A stretch of DNA of 64,000 nucleotides from an uncultured Parabacteroides sp. (GCA_900541965.1 UQLN01000002.1:1-64000), one strand, 5' to 3'; positions 1-8,892 are shown, numbered from the stretch's first letter. Notes: generated by a model from the letters alone, not told the origin. Made by a program: numbers and translations.

Positions 1-474
1 GATCTGAGAACCCGGCAAGAATGCTTCGATACCGAATACGTCAACGATCATACCGCCCTTCGTACGACATTTAATGTAACCTTTGATGATTTCGTCTTTT
101 TCAAGAGCTTCGTTAACACGATCCCAAGAGCGTGTAGCGCGTGCTTTCTTGTGAGACAGGATCAACTGTCCTTTTTTGTCTTCCTGGTTTTCGATGTAAA
201 CTTCTACTTCGTCACCAATTTTCAGATCCGGATTGTAACGGAATTCAGACATCGGAACAACGCCGTCTGATTTGAAACCGATATTAACCACAACTTCACG
301 TTTGTTCATTGCAGTTACAGTTCCCATAACAACTTCTTTGTCCTTAACTGTGTTCAAAGTGTTGTCATACGTCTGTACAAGATCATCCTTGCTTACAGAA
401 CCATAAGTTTCGCCCTTTTCCAGAGCATCCCAATCGAAGTTATCGATGGGCTGAATGTTCTTTAAATTTTCCAT
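1..474 (-). CDS. rpsA: 30S ribosomal protein S1, N-terminal part (cut by window edge)
   Basis: This is the first 158 codons of ribosomal protein S1, which binds mRNA on the 30S subunit. The start ATG is at 474-472 and the protein opens MENLKNIQPIDNFDWDALEK. Two S1-type OB folds begin here: residues about 40-110 contain VVMGTVTAMNKREVVVNIGF and later ILSHKKARA, and the next domain begins near residue 125 and runs to FLPGSQ at the window edge, a typical S1 signature. The gene continues past position 1. Bacteroidota S1 proteins are about 590-600 residues, so roughly a quarter is visible. A promoter-like TTG/TACCTTTG pair lies about 80 bases upstream. The call rests on recognisable S1 motifs and is secure apart from the missing end. 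Confidence 0.95.
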   Translation of the reverse strand, partial: MENLKNIQPIDNFDWDALEKGETYGSVSKDDLVQTYDNTLNTVKDKEVVMGTVTAMNKREVVVNIGFKSDGVVPMSEFRYNPDLKIGDEVEVYIENQEDKKGQLILSHKKARATRSWDRVNEALEKDEIIKGYIKCRTKGGMIVDVFGIEAFLPGSQI

Positions 475-551
475 TCTCTAAATTGTTAATACTTAAGTTT
501 GTTTTAATTAGTAAGTTAGACATTATGTTGTCATCTCTCAAAAATCGGGGC

Positions 552-581
552 AAAGGTAATGTTTTTTTCTGATACACAAGT
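552..581 (-). promoter_or_regulatory. Bacteroidota-type promoter for rpsA
   Basis: On the minus strand a -7 box TACCTTTG (559-552) fits TAnnTTTG, and a -33 box CTTG (581-578) lies 18 bases upstream. The predicted start is near 545, giving a leader of about 70 bases before the rpsA ATG at 474. The call is by consensus match only. Confidence 0.6.
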
Positions 582-629
582 GTTTTTATTCAAAGATTCT
601 TCAGAAAACCACAAAACCCATTGCTTTTA

Positions 630-675
630 TAAAAAGTTTGCCCAGATATACTTAGGAGGCTGTATACCTGGGCAA
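630..675 (-). terminator. Intrinsic terminator downstream of the GH92 gene
   Basis: On the minus strand a 14-bp stem (675-662 with 651-638, one G-U type pair) with a 10-base loop is followed closely by a T-rich tract (about 635-628). It sits about 20 bases past the stop of the mannosidase gene and separates it from rpsA. Confidence 0.75.
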
Positions 676-694
676 TACTTAATCGGATTTATAC

Positions 695-3013
695 TTATAA
701 TGCTCCGGACATTGAAGGAGGCGCATCCTGTGGTGCACTACCCCAACTCTTATTCGGACGAGGTCCCATTTGCAGTACAAGTTTGCCGCCTTTTTTCATA
801 TCATCATGGTGTATCCATGGCTTATTCCACGGCTGGCCATTCAGTGTTGCAGACTGAATATATTTATTCTGGGCTGATACGTTTTTAGCTTCAACAGTGA
901 ATGTTTTTCCATTGCCTACATTGATTACAGCTTCCTCAAAAATCGGGCTTCCGATATTGATAGTAGGTTGTCCCGGACATTGCGGATACAGACCCATTGC
1001 ACTCCATACATACCAGCTGGACATTGCACCGCCATCTTCGTCGCCGCTCAAGCCGAACGGAGTCGTATCATACCACATCTCCATTTGTTGTCTTACCCTG
1101 TATTGGGTCTTCCAAGGTTGTCCGGAATAATTATAAAGATAAGTAATATGGAAATCCGGTTCGTTTCCATGCGAATACATACCTACAAGCCCCGACATAT
1201 CAGGATATTGTGCCTGGAACTGCAATTTATCGACAATCCGGCTATAATCGATTGTAAACAGGGAATCTAATCTTCTGTTGAAAATATCCCGTCCACCCAT
1301 AAGATTGATCAATCCTTGTACGTCGTGCTGCACATGCCAGGTGTACATCCATGAATTGCCTTCTGCAAAATAAGCTTCACCGGCAAAACCTCCCGAGAAC
1401 ATCGGGTCATACGGTTCAACCCAAGTACCATCTTCCGACTTTGGAGCCATCAAACCGAATTTGGGGTTATAAACATTCTGATAATTATGAGCCCGTTTCA
1501 TGAAAAGTTCATAATCATCCGTTTTACCTAATGCTTTCGCCATTTGAGCCAGACACCAGTCATCATAGCAATGTTCCAATGTCACAGCAACCGACTGCCT
1601 TCTGTGCCATTTATCAACTTCCGGAACATCTTCTTCCACACCGACTTCATCTAACCAGGGACGTTGATACGGCATTTTATTATAATTTATTTTGCCATTG
1701 TTACCCCCTCTGTTATAGAATTTGTCCTGCATATACGTTGCCGGATTTATATCTTTACGCACATTCAATGCAGGATAATAGCCTTTGTCAAAATAATGCT
1801 GTTCCAACTTTGTAATACCATTGGCCTTTCCGGGAAGAGCTCCGTCTTTCCAAGGTATCATCGTTGCTTCCATTGCATTCTTACGCATTGCCTGATATGC
1901 CTTTTCCACATCATAGCCACGCACACCTTTCATATAAGCGTCTACAATAACAGGAGTGGAGTGATGGCCAATCATTGCTCCTGAACTTGGCAACCAACCG
2001 GTTTTATCATAAGTCTCCAACCATCCGTTTATCACAGCATCTGTAAGTTCAGGACTTATTAACACCTGAAGAGGATAGGCACATCTGTATGTATCCCAAA
2101 CATTACCCATTCTTAAAGCACGGGCACGATGCAATGTGGTATAGAATAATGAACGTTGTTTTTCAGTTCCTCCTTTTACTTTAATAAGAGAAAGTTCTTC
2201 ATTCCATAAATCACGTCCCTTATCTTTTACCTGGTCAAAAGATAGATTACCGATTTCATTTTCAACAAATCCGCGAGCCTCTTCCACACTGTTAGAAGAT
2301 ATACCGATGTTCATCTCTACGGTTTCTTTCTGCGCTTTTGTCGCATAACTTAAATACAAGCCTATATCTTCCCCGGCCTTTGTTTTAGTTTCAGGAGAAA
2401 TAGTCTGTCCTTCCCATGTACCGCAAGAAACCAACGGCTTATTTAACTTGGCATAAAAATAACGCTTGGTTGAATTGGAATTTCTGTCTCTCAATAACGC
2501 TTCGCCTTCTATGACATTATTCTCTTTTACAGAAACACTCGCTTTATTTTTTAAAGCCAAAAGAATGTTTGAGGTTTCATTTTGAGGCAATGTGAAACGG
2601 AACAAAACCGTATTCTTTGTCAAAGTGAACTCCGTATTAATATCCGGATCTTCAAGAAGTACCTGATAGTAATAAGGCGTTGCCGTTTCAAGGTCATGGT
2701 CAAAAGCCGATGCATTCTGTTCCGCTCCAATCTTCACACTTCCCGTATTAACCATTAAATCTGCTACTCCCAGCGGGAATCCGAATATCTTATCCGAAAA
2801 ATATTTATCAATAAATCTCGGATTAAATTGAGGGAAAACGGATAGATTTCCATTCGGTACTTTAGTTACCGGACTGGCTCCGGAAGTTTTAGGATTGACT
2901 GTCCCGATGTACTGATAGACATAATCAACCAATGGTTTCTCTTTCTCTGCTTTACAGCCGGCAAGCAGCATACACAATAAAACACATGTAAATAATTTAG
3001 ATTTGTCTTTCAT
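695..3013 (-). CDS. GH92 family alpha-mannosidase, lipoprotein
   Basis: This is a 772-residue glycoside hydrolase of family 92, exo-acting calcium-dependent alpha-mannosidases that trim host or yeast mannans. The N-terminus is a lipoprotein signal with lipobox LLAGC (Cys at about 20), so it is probably attached to a membrane in the periplasm or at the surface. The GH92 core motifs are present: SGAMIGHHSTPVIVDAY, AEGNSWMYTW, where E551 is the likely general acid, and GDEDGG, where D658 and D660 match the paired catalytic aspartates of the family. Length fits full-length family members. It stands alone, with its own terminator and a tRNA gene upstream, rather than in a mannan-utilisation locus. 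The exact linkage (alpha-1,2, 1,3 or 1,6) cannot be read from sequence. Confidence 0.92.
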   Translation of the reverse strand: MKDKSKLFTCVLLCMLLAGCKAEKEKPLVDYVYQYIGTVNPKTSGASPVTKVPNGNLSVFPQFNPRFIDKYFSDKIFGFPLGVADLMVNTGSVKIGAEQNASAFDHDLETATPYYYQVLLEDPDINTEFTLTKNTVLFRFTLPQNETSNILLALKNKASVSVKENNVIEGEALLRDRNSNSTKRYFYAKLNKPLVSCGTWEGQTISPETKTKAGEDIGLYLSYATKAQKETVEMNIGISSNSVEEARGFVENEIGNLSFDQVKDKGRDLWNEELSLIKVKGGTEKQRSLFYTTLHRARALRMGNVWDTYRCAYPLQVLISPELTDAVINGWLETYDKTGWLPSSGAMIGHHSTPVIVDAYMKGVRGYDVEKAYQAMRKNAMEATMIPWKDGALPGKANGITKLEQHYFDKGYYPALNVRKDINPATYMQDKFYNRGGNNGKINYNKMPYQRPWLDEVGVEEDVPEVDKWHRRQSVAVTLEHCYDDWCLAQMAKALGKTDDYELFMKRAHNYQNVYNPKFGLMAPKSEDGTWVEPYDPMFSGGFAGEAYFAEGNSWMYTWHVQHDVQGLINLMGGRDIFNRRLDSLFTIDYSRIVDKLQFQAQYPDMSGLVGMYSHGNEPDFHITYLYNYSGQPWKTQYRVRQQMEMWYDTTPFGLSGDEDGGAMSSWYVWSAMGLYPQCPGQPTINIGSPIFEEAVINVGNGKTFTVEAKNVSAQNKYIQSATLNGQPWNKPWIHHDDMKKGGKLVLQMGPRPNKSWGSAPQDAPPSMSGAL

Positions 3014-3233
3014 ATCAATTAGATTTTATGAATTAAAAAACACGAACTTCTATTTAATTAATTTTCTATACACAACTGCAGCTCCATTACGAGCAATAAA
3101 CCAGTAACAACATAAATTCCTTTGGGACTCATCGAACTCCTTTAACAGTCCGATACAAATATATTGAAAAGAGAATGAAAAAAACAGAACTAAATAAAAT
3201 ATTTTGCAGATTTTTCTGAGAAATTAGACACAA

Positions 3234-3267
3234 CAAAAAAGCAGCTACAATTTTACTTGTAACTGCT
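3234..3267 (-). terminator. Intrinsic terminator of the tRNA gene
   Basis: An 11-bp stem (3267-3257 with 3250-3240, one G-U pair on the minus strand) with a 6-base loop runs into a run of T on the minus strand (3240-3235). It lies 14 bases past the tRNA 3' end. Confidence 0.75.
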
Positions 3268-3280
3268 TGATTTCCTTTTG

Positions 3281-3354
3281 TGGTCCCACTTGGGCTTGAA
3301 CCAAGGACTCCCTGATTATGAGTCAGGTGCTCTAACCAACTGAGCTATGGGACC
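3281..3354 (-). tRNA. tRNA with CAU anticodon, probably tRNA-Ile2 (lysidine type)
   Basis: The minus strand folds into a complete cloverleaf: acceptor GGTCCCA/TGGGACC, D arm GCTC/GAGC, anticodon stem CCTGA/TCAGG with loop CTCATAA, a 5-base variable loop, and T arm CTTGG/CCAAG with loop TTCAAGC. The discriminator base is A and CCA is not encoded. The anticodon is CAT, which can belong to initiator Met, elongator Met or the lysidine-modified Ile2. The first acceptor pair is G-C, which argues against an initiator. The acceptor pairs C4-G69 and C5-G68 are the ones TilS is known to recognise in E. coli tRNA-Ile2, whereas the elongator Met tRNA has U4-A69 and A5-U68. I therefore favour Ile2; Met remains possible. 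Confidence 0.9.
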
Positions 3355-3383
3355 TATTCAGAGGCTTGCTCTGAAATCGGGTG

Positions 3384-3415
3384 CAATATTACGACTTATT
3401 ATCGAAATATGCAAG
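3384..3415 (-). promoter_or_regulatory. Promoter for the CAU tRNA
   Basis: The minus strand has CTTG (3415-3412), a 20-base spacer and TAATATTG (3391-3384), one base off TAnnTTTG. A small hairpin of 7-bp arms (3376-3358) lies between the predicted start and the mature tRNA, in the part that would be removed from the precursor. Confidence 0.45.
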
Positions 3416-3432
3416 CATTAAGATGAAAAAAC

Positions 3433-4558
3433 TTATTTTTCGGCTGCATCTTCTGCAGAAAATTCCATTAAATAAGCCTTAATAAAGTCATCTATTTTAC
3501 CGTCCATCACCCCATTAACATCCGATGTCTGATAATTGGTACGATGGTCTTTTACCCGGCGGTCGTCAAATACATAACTACGAATCTGAGACCCCCATTC
3601 GATTTTCTTCTTGCCTGCCTCGATTTTAGCCTGCTCTTCCATACGGTGCTTCAGTTCCTTATCATAAAGGATGGAACGTAATTGCCGCAAGGCATTCTCA
3701 CGGTTCTTGGGCTGGTCGCGCGTTTCCGTATTTTCAATTAGGATTTCTTCCTCTTCTCCGGTATACGGGTCTTTATATTGATAACGCAAACGAACACCGG
3801 ATTCAACCTTGTTTACATTCTGACCACCGGCACCACCCGAACGGAAAGTATCCCATGATATGGCAGCCTGGTCTATTTTTACTTCAATCGTATCATCCAC
3901 CAAAGGAGTCACAAACACAGAAGCAAAAGATGTCATACGTTTACCTTGGGCATTATAAGGGGAGACACGTACCAAACGATGCACGCCATTCTCACTCTTT
4001 AAATAACCATATGCATAATCGCCTTCTATATTTAGCGTTGCCGTTTTAATTCCGGCCTCATCACCTTCCTGATAGTTCGCTACTGAAATCTTGTACCCAT
4101 TCGCTTCCGCATAACGGGTATACATTCTCAGTAACATGGAAGCCCAGTCCTGACTTTCAGTACCTCCGGCGCCCGAATTGATTTTGAGAACGCAACCCAT
4201 CTGGTCCGCTTCCTGACGGAGCATATTGCGGAACTCCAGGTTTTCAATCAATTGAAGGGCTTTATTATATGCAACATCAACCTCCTCTTCGGTGATAATT
4301 TCCTCCTTTACATATTCATAGGCCAACTGCAACTCCTCGGCCGCATCATGAACCTCATTGTAAAGTTCTATCCACTTCTTCAGTTCTTTCACCTTTTTCA
4401 TCTGGACCTCTGCCCGTTTGGCATCCTCCCAAAAACCGGGGTCATGTGTACGTAATTCTTCTTCTTCCAACTGGATGGTCTTACCATCTATGTCAAAGAT
4501 ACCCCCTCAGCGCTTGCTCGCGCTCCAACACGTTCTGTAGTTGGTCTGATGTTATCAT
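3433..4558 (-). CDS. prfB: Peptide chain release factor 2, with programmed +1 frameshift
   Basis: RF2 reads UAA and UGA stops. The full product needs a +1 frameshift. ATG at 4558 opens a 21-codon leader ending at UGA (4495-4493). The slippery site reads AGG GGG TAT CTT TGA C, with an internal Shine-Dalgarno-like AGGGGG, exactly like the E. coli autoregulatory site. Reading resumes at GAC (4494) and gives 374 residues in all. The peptidyl-hydrolysis motif GGQ is at about residues 244-246 in GGAGGQNVNK. The codon-recognition tripeptide is SPY (about 199-201) where E. coli RF2 has SPF. The strongest in-frame start without the shift, TTG at 4470, would remove the leader and is not the real start. 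Low RF2 should favour the shift, giving feedback control. Confidence 0.96.
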
Positions 4559-4588
4559 AATATAAATCTTATTTCATTAAACTTGCGG

Positions 4589-4620
4589 CAAAGATAGACA
4601 AATAGTTGACAGCAGACAAC
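4589..4620 (-). promoter_or_regulatory. Promoter for prfB
   Basis: The minus strand has GTTG (4620-4617), a 20-base spacer and TATCTTTG (4596-4589), a full match to TAnnTTTG. The predicted start is about 25 bases upstream of the prfB ATG. Confidence 0.6.
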
Positions 4621-4627
4621 AGCCGGC

Positions 4628-6436
4628 TTACTCTACATACATTTCCTCTATCAGGTCCGCATATCTACGGAGCACTACAGGTCGACGCAACTTCAATGTA
4701 TCCGTCAGCTCACCTGTTTCCATACTAAAGGGCTCTGCAAGCAAAACAAAACGCTTGATTTTCTCAAAAGATGCCAGATTTTTCTGGTGCTCTTCCACAC
4801 GAGCCTCAATAAAACGAATAATATCTCTGTTCTTCACCAGTTCTTCACGGCTTTCGAAAGATAGACCTCGCTCCTTCGCATACTGTTCAAGCAAAGGGTA
4901 AGCCGGGACGATCAATGCGCTGACAAACTTACGCTGGTCGCCTATCACTGCAATTTGCTCTATATAGGAATCACCACTCATCAGCATCTCGATAGCCTGA
5001 GGTGCAATATATTTTCCGTTTGATGTCTTATACAAATCCTTTATACGTTCAGTAAAGAACAAAGTATCACCTTCCAAGCGGCCTGCATCCCCTGTCCTGA
5101 AAAAGCCATCTTCAGTAAATGCCCTTTTATTTTCGGCAGGTTTATTATAATAACCACTCGTTACGGTCTTACCTTTCACCAATATCTCACTATTGCTTTC
5201 ATCTATCCTTACTTCCACACCAGGCATAATGGTTCCGATAGAACCGAACTGGAAACCTATTTCAGGATAAAAACAAACGGTCGCAGTCGTTTCACTCAAG
5301 CCATATCCATAAATGATAGGGATATTAACAGACTGCAAAAACTCATTAACCGTATCTGACAACGGAGCTCCTGCCACAGGAAAAAAGCGTCCGCGTTCTA
5401 TACCCAATACTTTTTTCAACAAAGTAAACACCGTATTATTATAGAACTTAAACTTCATGCTCAACCCGCATGGAGGGGTCAAGCCCTTATTTTTATATTC
5501 CAGATTATAACGTCTTCCTGTTTCTATAGCATCCAGAAATATCTTTCTCATTGTAGGAGATGCCGAATTAATTTTTTCATGCACCCCTGCATACACTTTT
5601 TCCCAAAAACGAGGGACATTACACATTAATGTAGGATGTACTTCCGGCAATGTTTGCTGTATCTTTTTCGGGTCCTGGTTGATAGCCACCTTTACTCCTT
5701 TATGTAAGCAGTAATAAGTCCATGCTTTCTCAAAAATATGGGTGAGAGGAAGAAAGCTCATTGATAAATCCTTATCCGTCACCATCGGCAAACGCACGTC
5801 ATGGATACGCATAGCTTCCAGATAGTTGGAATGATGCAGCATCACCCCTTTCGACTCCCCTGTGGTACCGGATGTATATATAATAGTAGCCAGATCCTCC
5901 GGAACGGCTTCTTTCATTCTTACTTTTACAATTGTCTCTGCCTGGTTATTATCTCCCAAACGCAGAAAATCATCAAAATAAATCGATGTCTTATCTTCCG
6001 GATTCAGCTTTACGGCAGAATCAAACACAACAATACGGCTAAGGACCTTTGAAGTCTTCTGTACCTTAAATGCATTATTATATTGCAATTGTTCGCCCAC
6101 AAACAAGGTACGGATGCCGGCATCATTAATAATATACTCTATTTGTCCGGGAGAACTGGTTGCATACATTGGAATTGAAACGGCACGGTTTCCATACGCT
6201 CCGAAATCCGTGTACAAACACTGTGGCATGTTCTGAGAATAAATACCGATATTCTCTTGAACTTCTATTCCAAACTCTGCCATCGCCTTGGCAGTCAGCA
6301 TAACTTTGTCGGAAAATTCTCTCCAGGAGATTTTGGACCATTTTCCGCTTTCATTGTCACGTTGCTTTAACGCCGTACGTGATCCATATTTCTCCGCCTG
6401 ACGATGAATTAACTCGGCATAGTGGTAATAAATCAT
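4628..6436 (-). CDS. Long-chain fatty acid-CoA ligase (AMP-forming)
   Basis: This 602-residue adenylate-forming enzyme of the long-chain acyl-CoA synthetase (FadD15-like) group activates fatty acids with ATP and CoA. The P-loop-like motif IIYTSGTTGESKGVMLHHSN lies near residues 190-210, the A5 motif YGYGLSETTATVCF near 380, and the hinge/A8 region FFTERIKDLYKTSNGKYIAP near 470. There is no signal peptide, so it is cytoplasmic or peripherally bound to the inner membrane. The C-terminus keeps the ETGELTDTLKLRR segment typical of this bacterial class. A -7 box TACATTTG (6469-6462) lies just upstream of the ATG. It is transcribed away from the padR operon. Chain-length preference is not readable. 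Confidence 0.93.
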   Translation of the reverse strand: MIYYHYAELIHRQAEKYGSRTALKQRDNESGKWSKISWREFSDKVMLTAKAMAEFGIEVQENIGIYSQNMPQCLYTDFGAYGNRAVSIPMYATSSPGQIEYIINDAGIRTLFVGEQLQYNNAFKVQKTSKVLSRIVVFDSAVKLNPEDKTSIYFDDFLRLGDNNQAETIVKVRMKEAVPEDLATIIYTSGTTGESKGVMLHHSNYLEAMRIHDVRLPMVTDKDLSMSFLPLTHIFEKAWTYYCLHKGVKVAINQDPKKIQQTLPEVHPTLMCNVPRFWEKVYAGVHEKINSASPTMRKIFLDAIETGRRYNLEYKNKGLTPPCGLSMKFKFYNNTVFTLLKKVLGIERGRFFPVAGAPLSDTVNEFLQSVNIPIIYGYGLSETTATVCFYPEIGFQFGSIGTIMPGVEVRIDESNSEILVKGKTVTSGYYNKPAENKRAFTEDGFFRTGDAGRLEGDTLFFTERIKDLYKTSNGKYIAPQAIEMLMSGDSYIEQIAVIGDQRKFVSALIVPAYPLLEQYAKERGLSFESREELVKNRDIIRFIEARVEEHQKNLASFEKIKRFVLLAEPFSMETGELTDTLKLRRPVVLRRYADLIEEMYVE

Positions 6437-6567
6437 GATTCTTTCTTTTGAATTGATGCGGCAAATGTACTCTTTTCTGCTCTAACAGACATGATATTAG
6501 CTCATTTTTTACACATAATCACGCAATTTGTGCAATTTACACGTTAAAATAAGATAAATATAGTAGT

Positions 6568-6603
6568 ATGTATTGCATAGTACATAGGCAATACATATAT
6601 TTG
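6568..6603 (+). promoter_or_regulatory. padR operon promoter with overlapping 9-bp inverted repeat (candidate PadR operator)
   Basis: A -33 element ATTG (6572-6575), a 20-base spacer and a -7 box TATATTTG (6596-6603) form a promoter about 30 bases before the padR ATG. A perfect inverted repeat, ATGTATTGC-N11-GCAATACAT (6568-6576 and 6588-6596), covers the -33 element and the spacer up to the -7 box. The outer ATGT...ACAT matches the kind of site bound by PadR proteins, so autorepression is likely by inference. Confidence 0.65.
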
Positions 6604-6631
6604 TAACATAATTCAAATTGCAATAATAATA

Positions 6632-6958
6632 ATGAATGCAGAGAACGTAAAATCACAAATGAGAAAAGGGACACTGGAATATTGCATTCTATTGCTCCTG
6701 CGCAAAGAGCCGGCGTATACCTCTGACATCATCCAGAAGTTACAAGAAGCCAAACTGATTGTAGTGGAAGGTACCCTATATCCTCTCTTAACCCGCTTGA
6801 AAAACAGCGAATTGTTAAGCTATCAATGGATAGAATCTACACAAGGTCCGCCCAGAAAATATTACCAGCTTACCCCCAAAGGAGAAGAGTTTCTCGGAGA
6901 ACTGGAAACATCCTGGCAGGAACTGAATGATACAATAAACCACATCAGAAACAATTAA
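6632..6958 (+). CDS. PadR family transcriptional regulator
   Basis: This is a 108-residue winged-helix repressor of the short PadR (PF03551) class. Recognisable parts are MRKGTLEYCILLLL, the helix-turn-helix with EGTLYPLLTRLKNSELL, and the wing GPPRKYYQLTPKGEEFL; the C-terminal helix for dimerisation is short. It is the first gene of a three-gene operon, with pspC 12 bases downstream and then the DUF2807 lipoprotein. This PadR/PspC/GIN arrangement is common in Bacteroidota and suggests control of an envelope-stress response. The promoter carries an inverted repeat that is probably its own operator. The inducing ligand is unknown. Confidence 0.93.
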   Translation: MNAENVKSQMRKGTLEYCILLLLRKEPAYTSDIIQKLQEAKLIVVEGTLYPLLTRLKNSELLSYQWIESTQGPPRKYYQLTPKGEEFLGELETSWQELNDTINHIRNN

Positions 6959-6969
6959 AACAAAAGACA

Positions 6970-8061
6970 ATGAAAAAGACATTGACAGTTAATTTGGGAG
7001 GGACCGTTTTCCACATTGATGAAGATGCATATCAGTTATTAGATAAATATCTTTCCAACCTCCGCATTCACTTCCGCAAAGAAGAAGGCTCGGAGGAAAT
7101 CATGAACGATTTTGAAATGCGTATCTCGGAGTTATTCAACGAACGGACACGGTTGGGATACGAAGTCATCACCATCGAACATGTAGAGAATGTGATTAAG
7201 CGAATGGGGAAACCGGAAGAGATTTTCGATCACGAAGAAGAAGACAAGGAAGAACCGAAAACACATACCACCTTTCAGGAGAATGAAGGGCAAACCGGCA
7301 AGAAGCGGTTGATGAGAGATCCGGATAACCGTATCTTAGGAGGTGTTGCCGGAGGTATTGCTGCTTATATGGGATGGGACGTAACAGCAATTCGCTTAGC
7401 AATGATTCTATTATTACTAATACCCGTCGCTCCTGTTTTTCCTACTGTAACCATTTATGTCATCTTATGGTTAGTGATGCCACTGGCACGTACAGCCGCT
7501 GACAAATTAATTATGAGAGGTAAAAGTGTCACTCTTGAAAATATAGGAAAGACGGTTACCGACGGTTTCGAAAAGGTATCCAGCAAAACAAACGAATTCA
7601 TTCATTCGGAGCAACCACGCAGCTTTCTGCAAAAATTGGCCGATTTATTCGTAATGGCAATCGGCTTTATCTTGAAATTCCTTGCAATACTGTTTGCTAT
7701 CATATTAATGCCGGTTTTGCTGCTAATCGTTTTCGTTTTAGTTGCAGTTGCTTTTGCTCTGTTAGTCGGAGGAACAGGCGTACTCTATCATTTATCCCCA
7801 TTCGGAATGAACCTGTACTCCGGAGCTCCTGTATGGTTAACAATTATGGGCTGTATCGGAACTATCCTACTGATTGGCATCCCGGTATTCTCTTTGTTGT
7901 ACGCTGTATGCGGACAATTATTCAAACTGAAATCTATGCCGACATCCGCCAGATGGACATTACTGGTGTTATGGATAATTTCGCTGATTTTATGTACCGT
8001 ATATTTTTACCAAACAGGAATCAACGGCTGGAGTCCCTGGGAGAATTTATTTACCATTTAA
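6970..8061 (+). CDS. PspC domain membrane protein
   Basis: This 363-residue inner-membrane protein has a soluble N-terminal region of about 115 residues (acidic near 80-95), then a PspC domain at about 117-175 with RDPDNRILGGVAGGIAAYMG and its paired hydrophobic helices. Four more hydrophobic segments follow (about 225-275, 285-315 and 320-345). PspC in enterobacteria senses membrane damage with PspB and controls PspA. No pspA or pspB is present here, so the function in this lineage is only inferred as envelope stress. It lies 12 bases after padR and 24 before the lipoprotein, and is surely cotranscribed. Confidence 0.9.
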   Translation: MKKTLTVNLGGTVFHIDEDAYQLLDKYLSNLRIHFRKEEGSEEIMNDFEMRISELFNERTRLGYEVITIEHVENVIKRMGKPEEIFDHEEEDKEEPKTHTTFQENEGQTGKKRLMRDPDNRILGGVAGGIAAYMGWDVTAIRLAMILLLLIPVAPVFPTVTIYVILWLVMPLARTAADKLIMRGKSVTLENIGKTVTDGFEKVSSKTNEFIHSEQPRSFLQKLADLFVMAIGFILKFLAILFAIILMPVLLLIVFVLVAVAFALLVGGTGVLYHLSPFGMNLYSGAPVWLTIMGCIGTILLIGIPVFSLLYAVCGQLFKLKSMPTSARWTLLVLWIISLILCTVYFYQTGINGWSPWENLFTI

Positions 8062-8085
8062 ACAACACAAATAACAGCAGACATC

Positions 8086-8820
8086 ATGAAAAAATCAAAA
8101 TTATGGATCACCCCGTTCTTGTTTCTATTGATTGTAGCAACAACATCATGCAACATACGGACATTAAGGGGAGACGGAAACGTTGTCAGCCGCGATATTT
8201 CTATCAGCAGCTACAATGAAATACAAATACAAGGAAGCAATATCGATCTGAATTATACACAATCGAACGATGCCCCATCCTTGAAAATAGAATGCGACCA
8301 GAATATTCTGGAGGCATTGCGCACTGAAGTCATAGACGGAGAGTTAATTATCCGTCCTAAAAACAGACAGGAACAGATAGCTCCTACCCGCTTCGTTATA
8401 ACAACAAATTCATCCGCATTGAAAGAGTTCAAAATGGCAGGCAGCGGGAATAGCCATCTAACGGGTTCCATACAAGGAGATGAAATGAAACTTGAATTGG
8501 CAGGCAGCGGAACCATAACAGTTGATTCGCTTCTTGTCGATAAGTTAAACTGCGAAATAGCAGGAAGCGGTGATATTATCCTGTATGGTAAAAGTAATCA
8601 TACGGATGCCGAAATGGCTGGAAGTTGCAAACTAAAAGCATTTGACCTGCAAACGGAATCATTAAATGCAAAAATGGCGGGTAGCAACAACATCGAAATC
8701 ACAGTAAACAAAGAAATTTCCGTTAAAATAGCCGGAAGCGGCAATGTCCGTTATAAAGGGAATGCAGATGTTATAAAACAAAAGATAGCCGGAAGCGGTT
8801 CCATTTCCAAAGTAGAATAA
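8086..8820 (+). CDS. DUF2807 (GIN domain) lipoprotein
   Basis: This is a 244-residue exported lipoprotein with lipobox ATTSC (Cys at about 22). The rest is a head-GIN/DUF2807 domain of the auto-transporter adhesin-like type, made of short strands with a recurring AGSG or AGSx turn (at least six copies, for example FKMAGSGNSHLTG and VKIAGSGNVRYKG), as expected for a right-handed beta-helix. It is the last gene of the padR-pspC operon. Its molecular role is unknown. The cell-envelope location follows from the signal sequence, and a link to membrane stress is inferred from its neighbours. Confidence 0.88.
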   Translation: MKKSKLWITPFLFLLIVATTSCNIRTLRGDGNVVSRDISISSYNEIQIQGSNIDLNYTQSNDAPSLKIECDQNILEALRTEVIDGELIIRPKNRQEQIAPTRFVITTNSSALKEFKMAGSGNSHLTGSIQGDEMKLELAGSGTITVDSLLVDKLNCEIAGSGDIILYGKSNHTDAEMAGSCKLKAFDLQTESLNAKMAGSNNIEITVNKEISVKIAGSGNVRYKGNADVIKQKIAGSGSISKVE

Positions 8821-8857
8821 ATTATCCGTGATTTCTATTTCATTGTGTGTATAAATA

Positions 8858-8892
8858 AAGAAGGCCGTCCCGTCCCGGGAGGGCCTTTCTTC
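8858..8892. terminator. Bidirectional terminator-like hairpin
   Basis: A GC-rich hairpin with outer arms AAGAAGGCC and GGCCTTTCTT lies between the convergent DUF2807 and hinT genes. T-rich flanks on both sides suggest it serves both directions. The remaining space to the hinT stop (8893-9035) is AT-rich with no visible gene. Confidence 0.55.

Noticed and set aside
3433..4470. prfB starting at the TTG at 4470
   Set aside because: The upstream leader and exact frameshift site show the real start at 4558.
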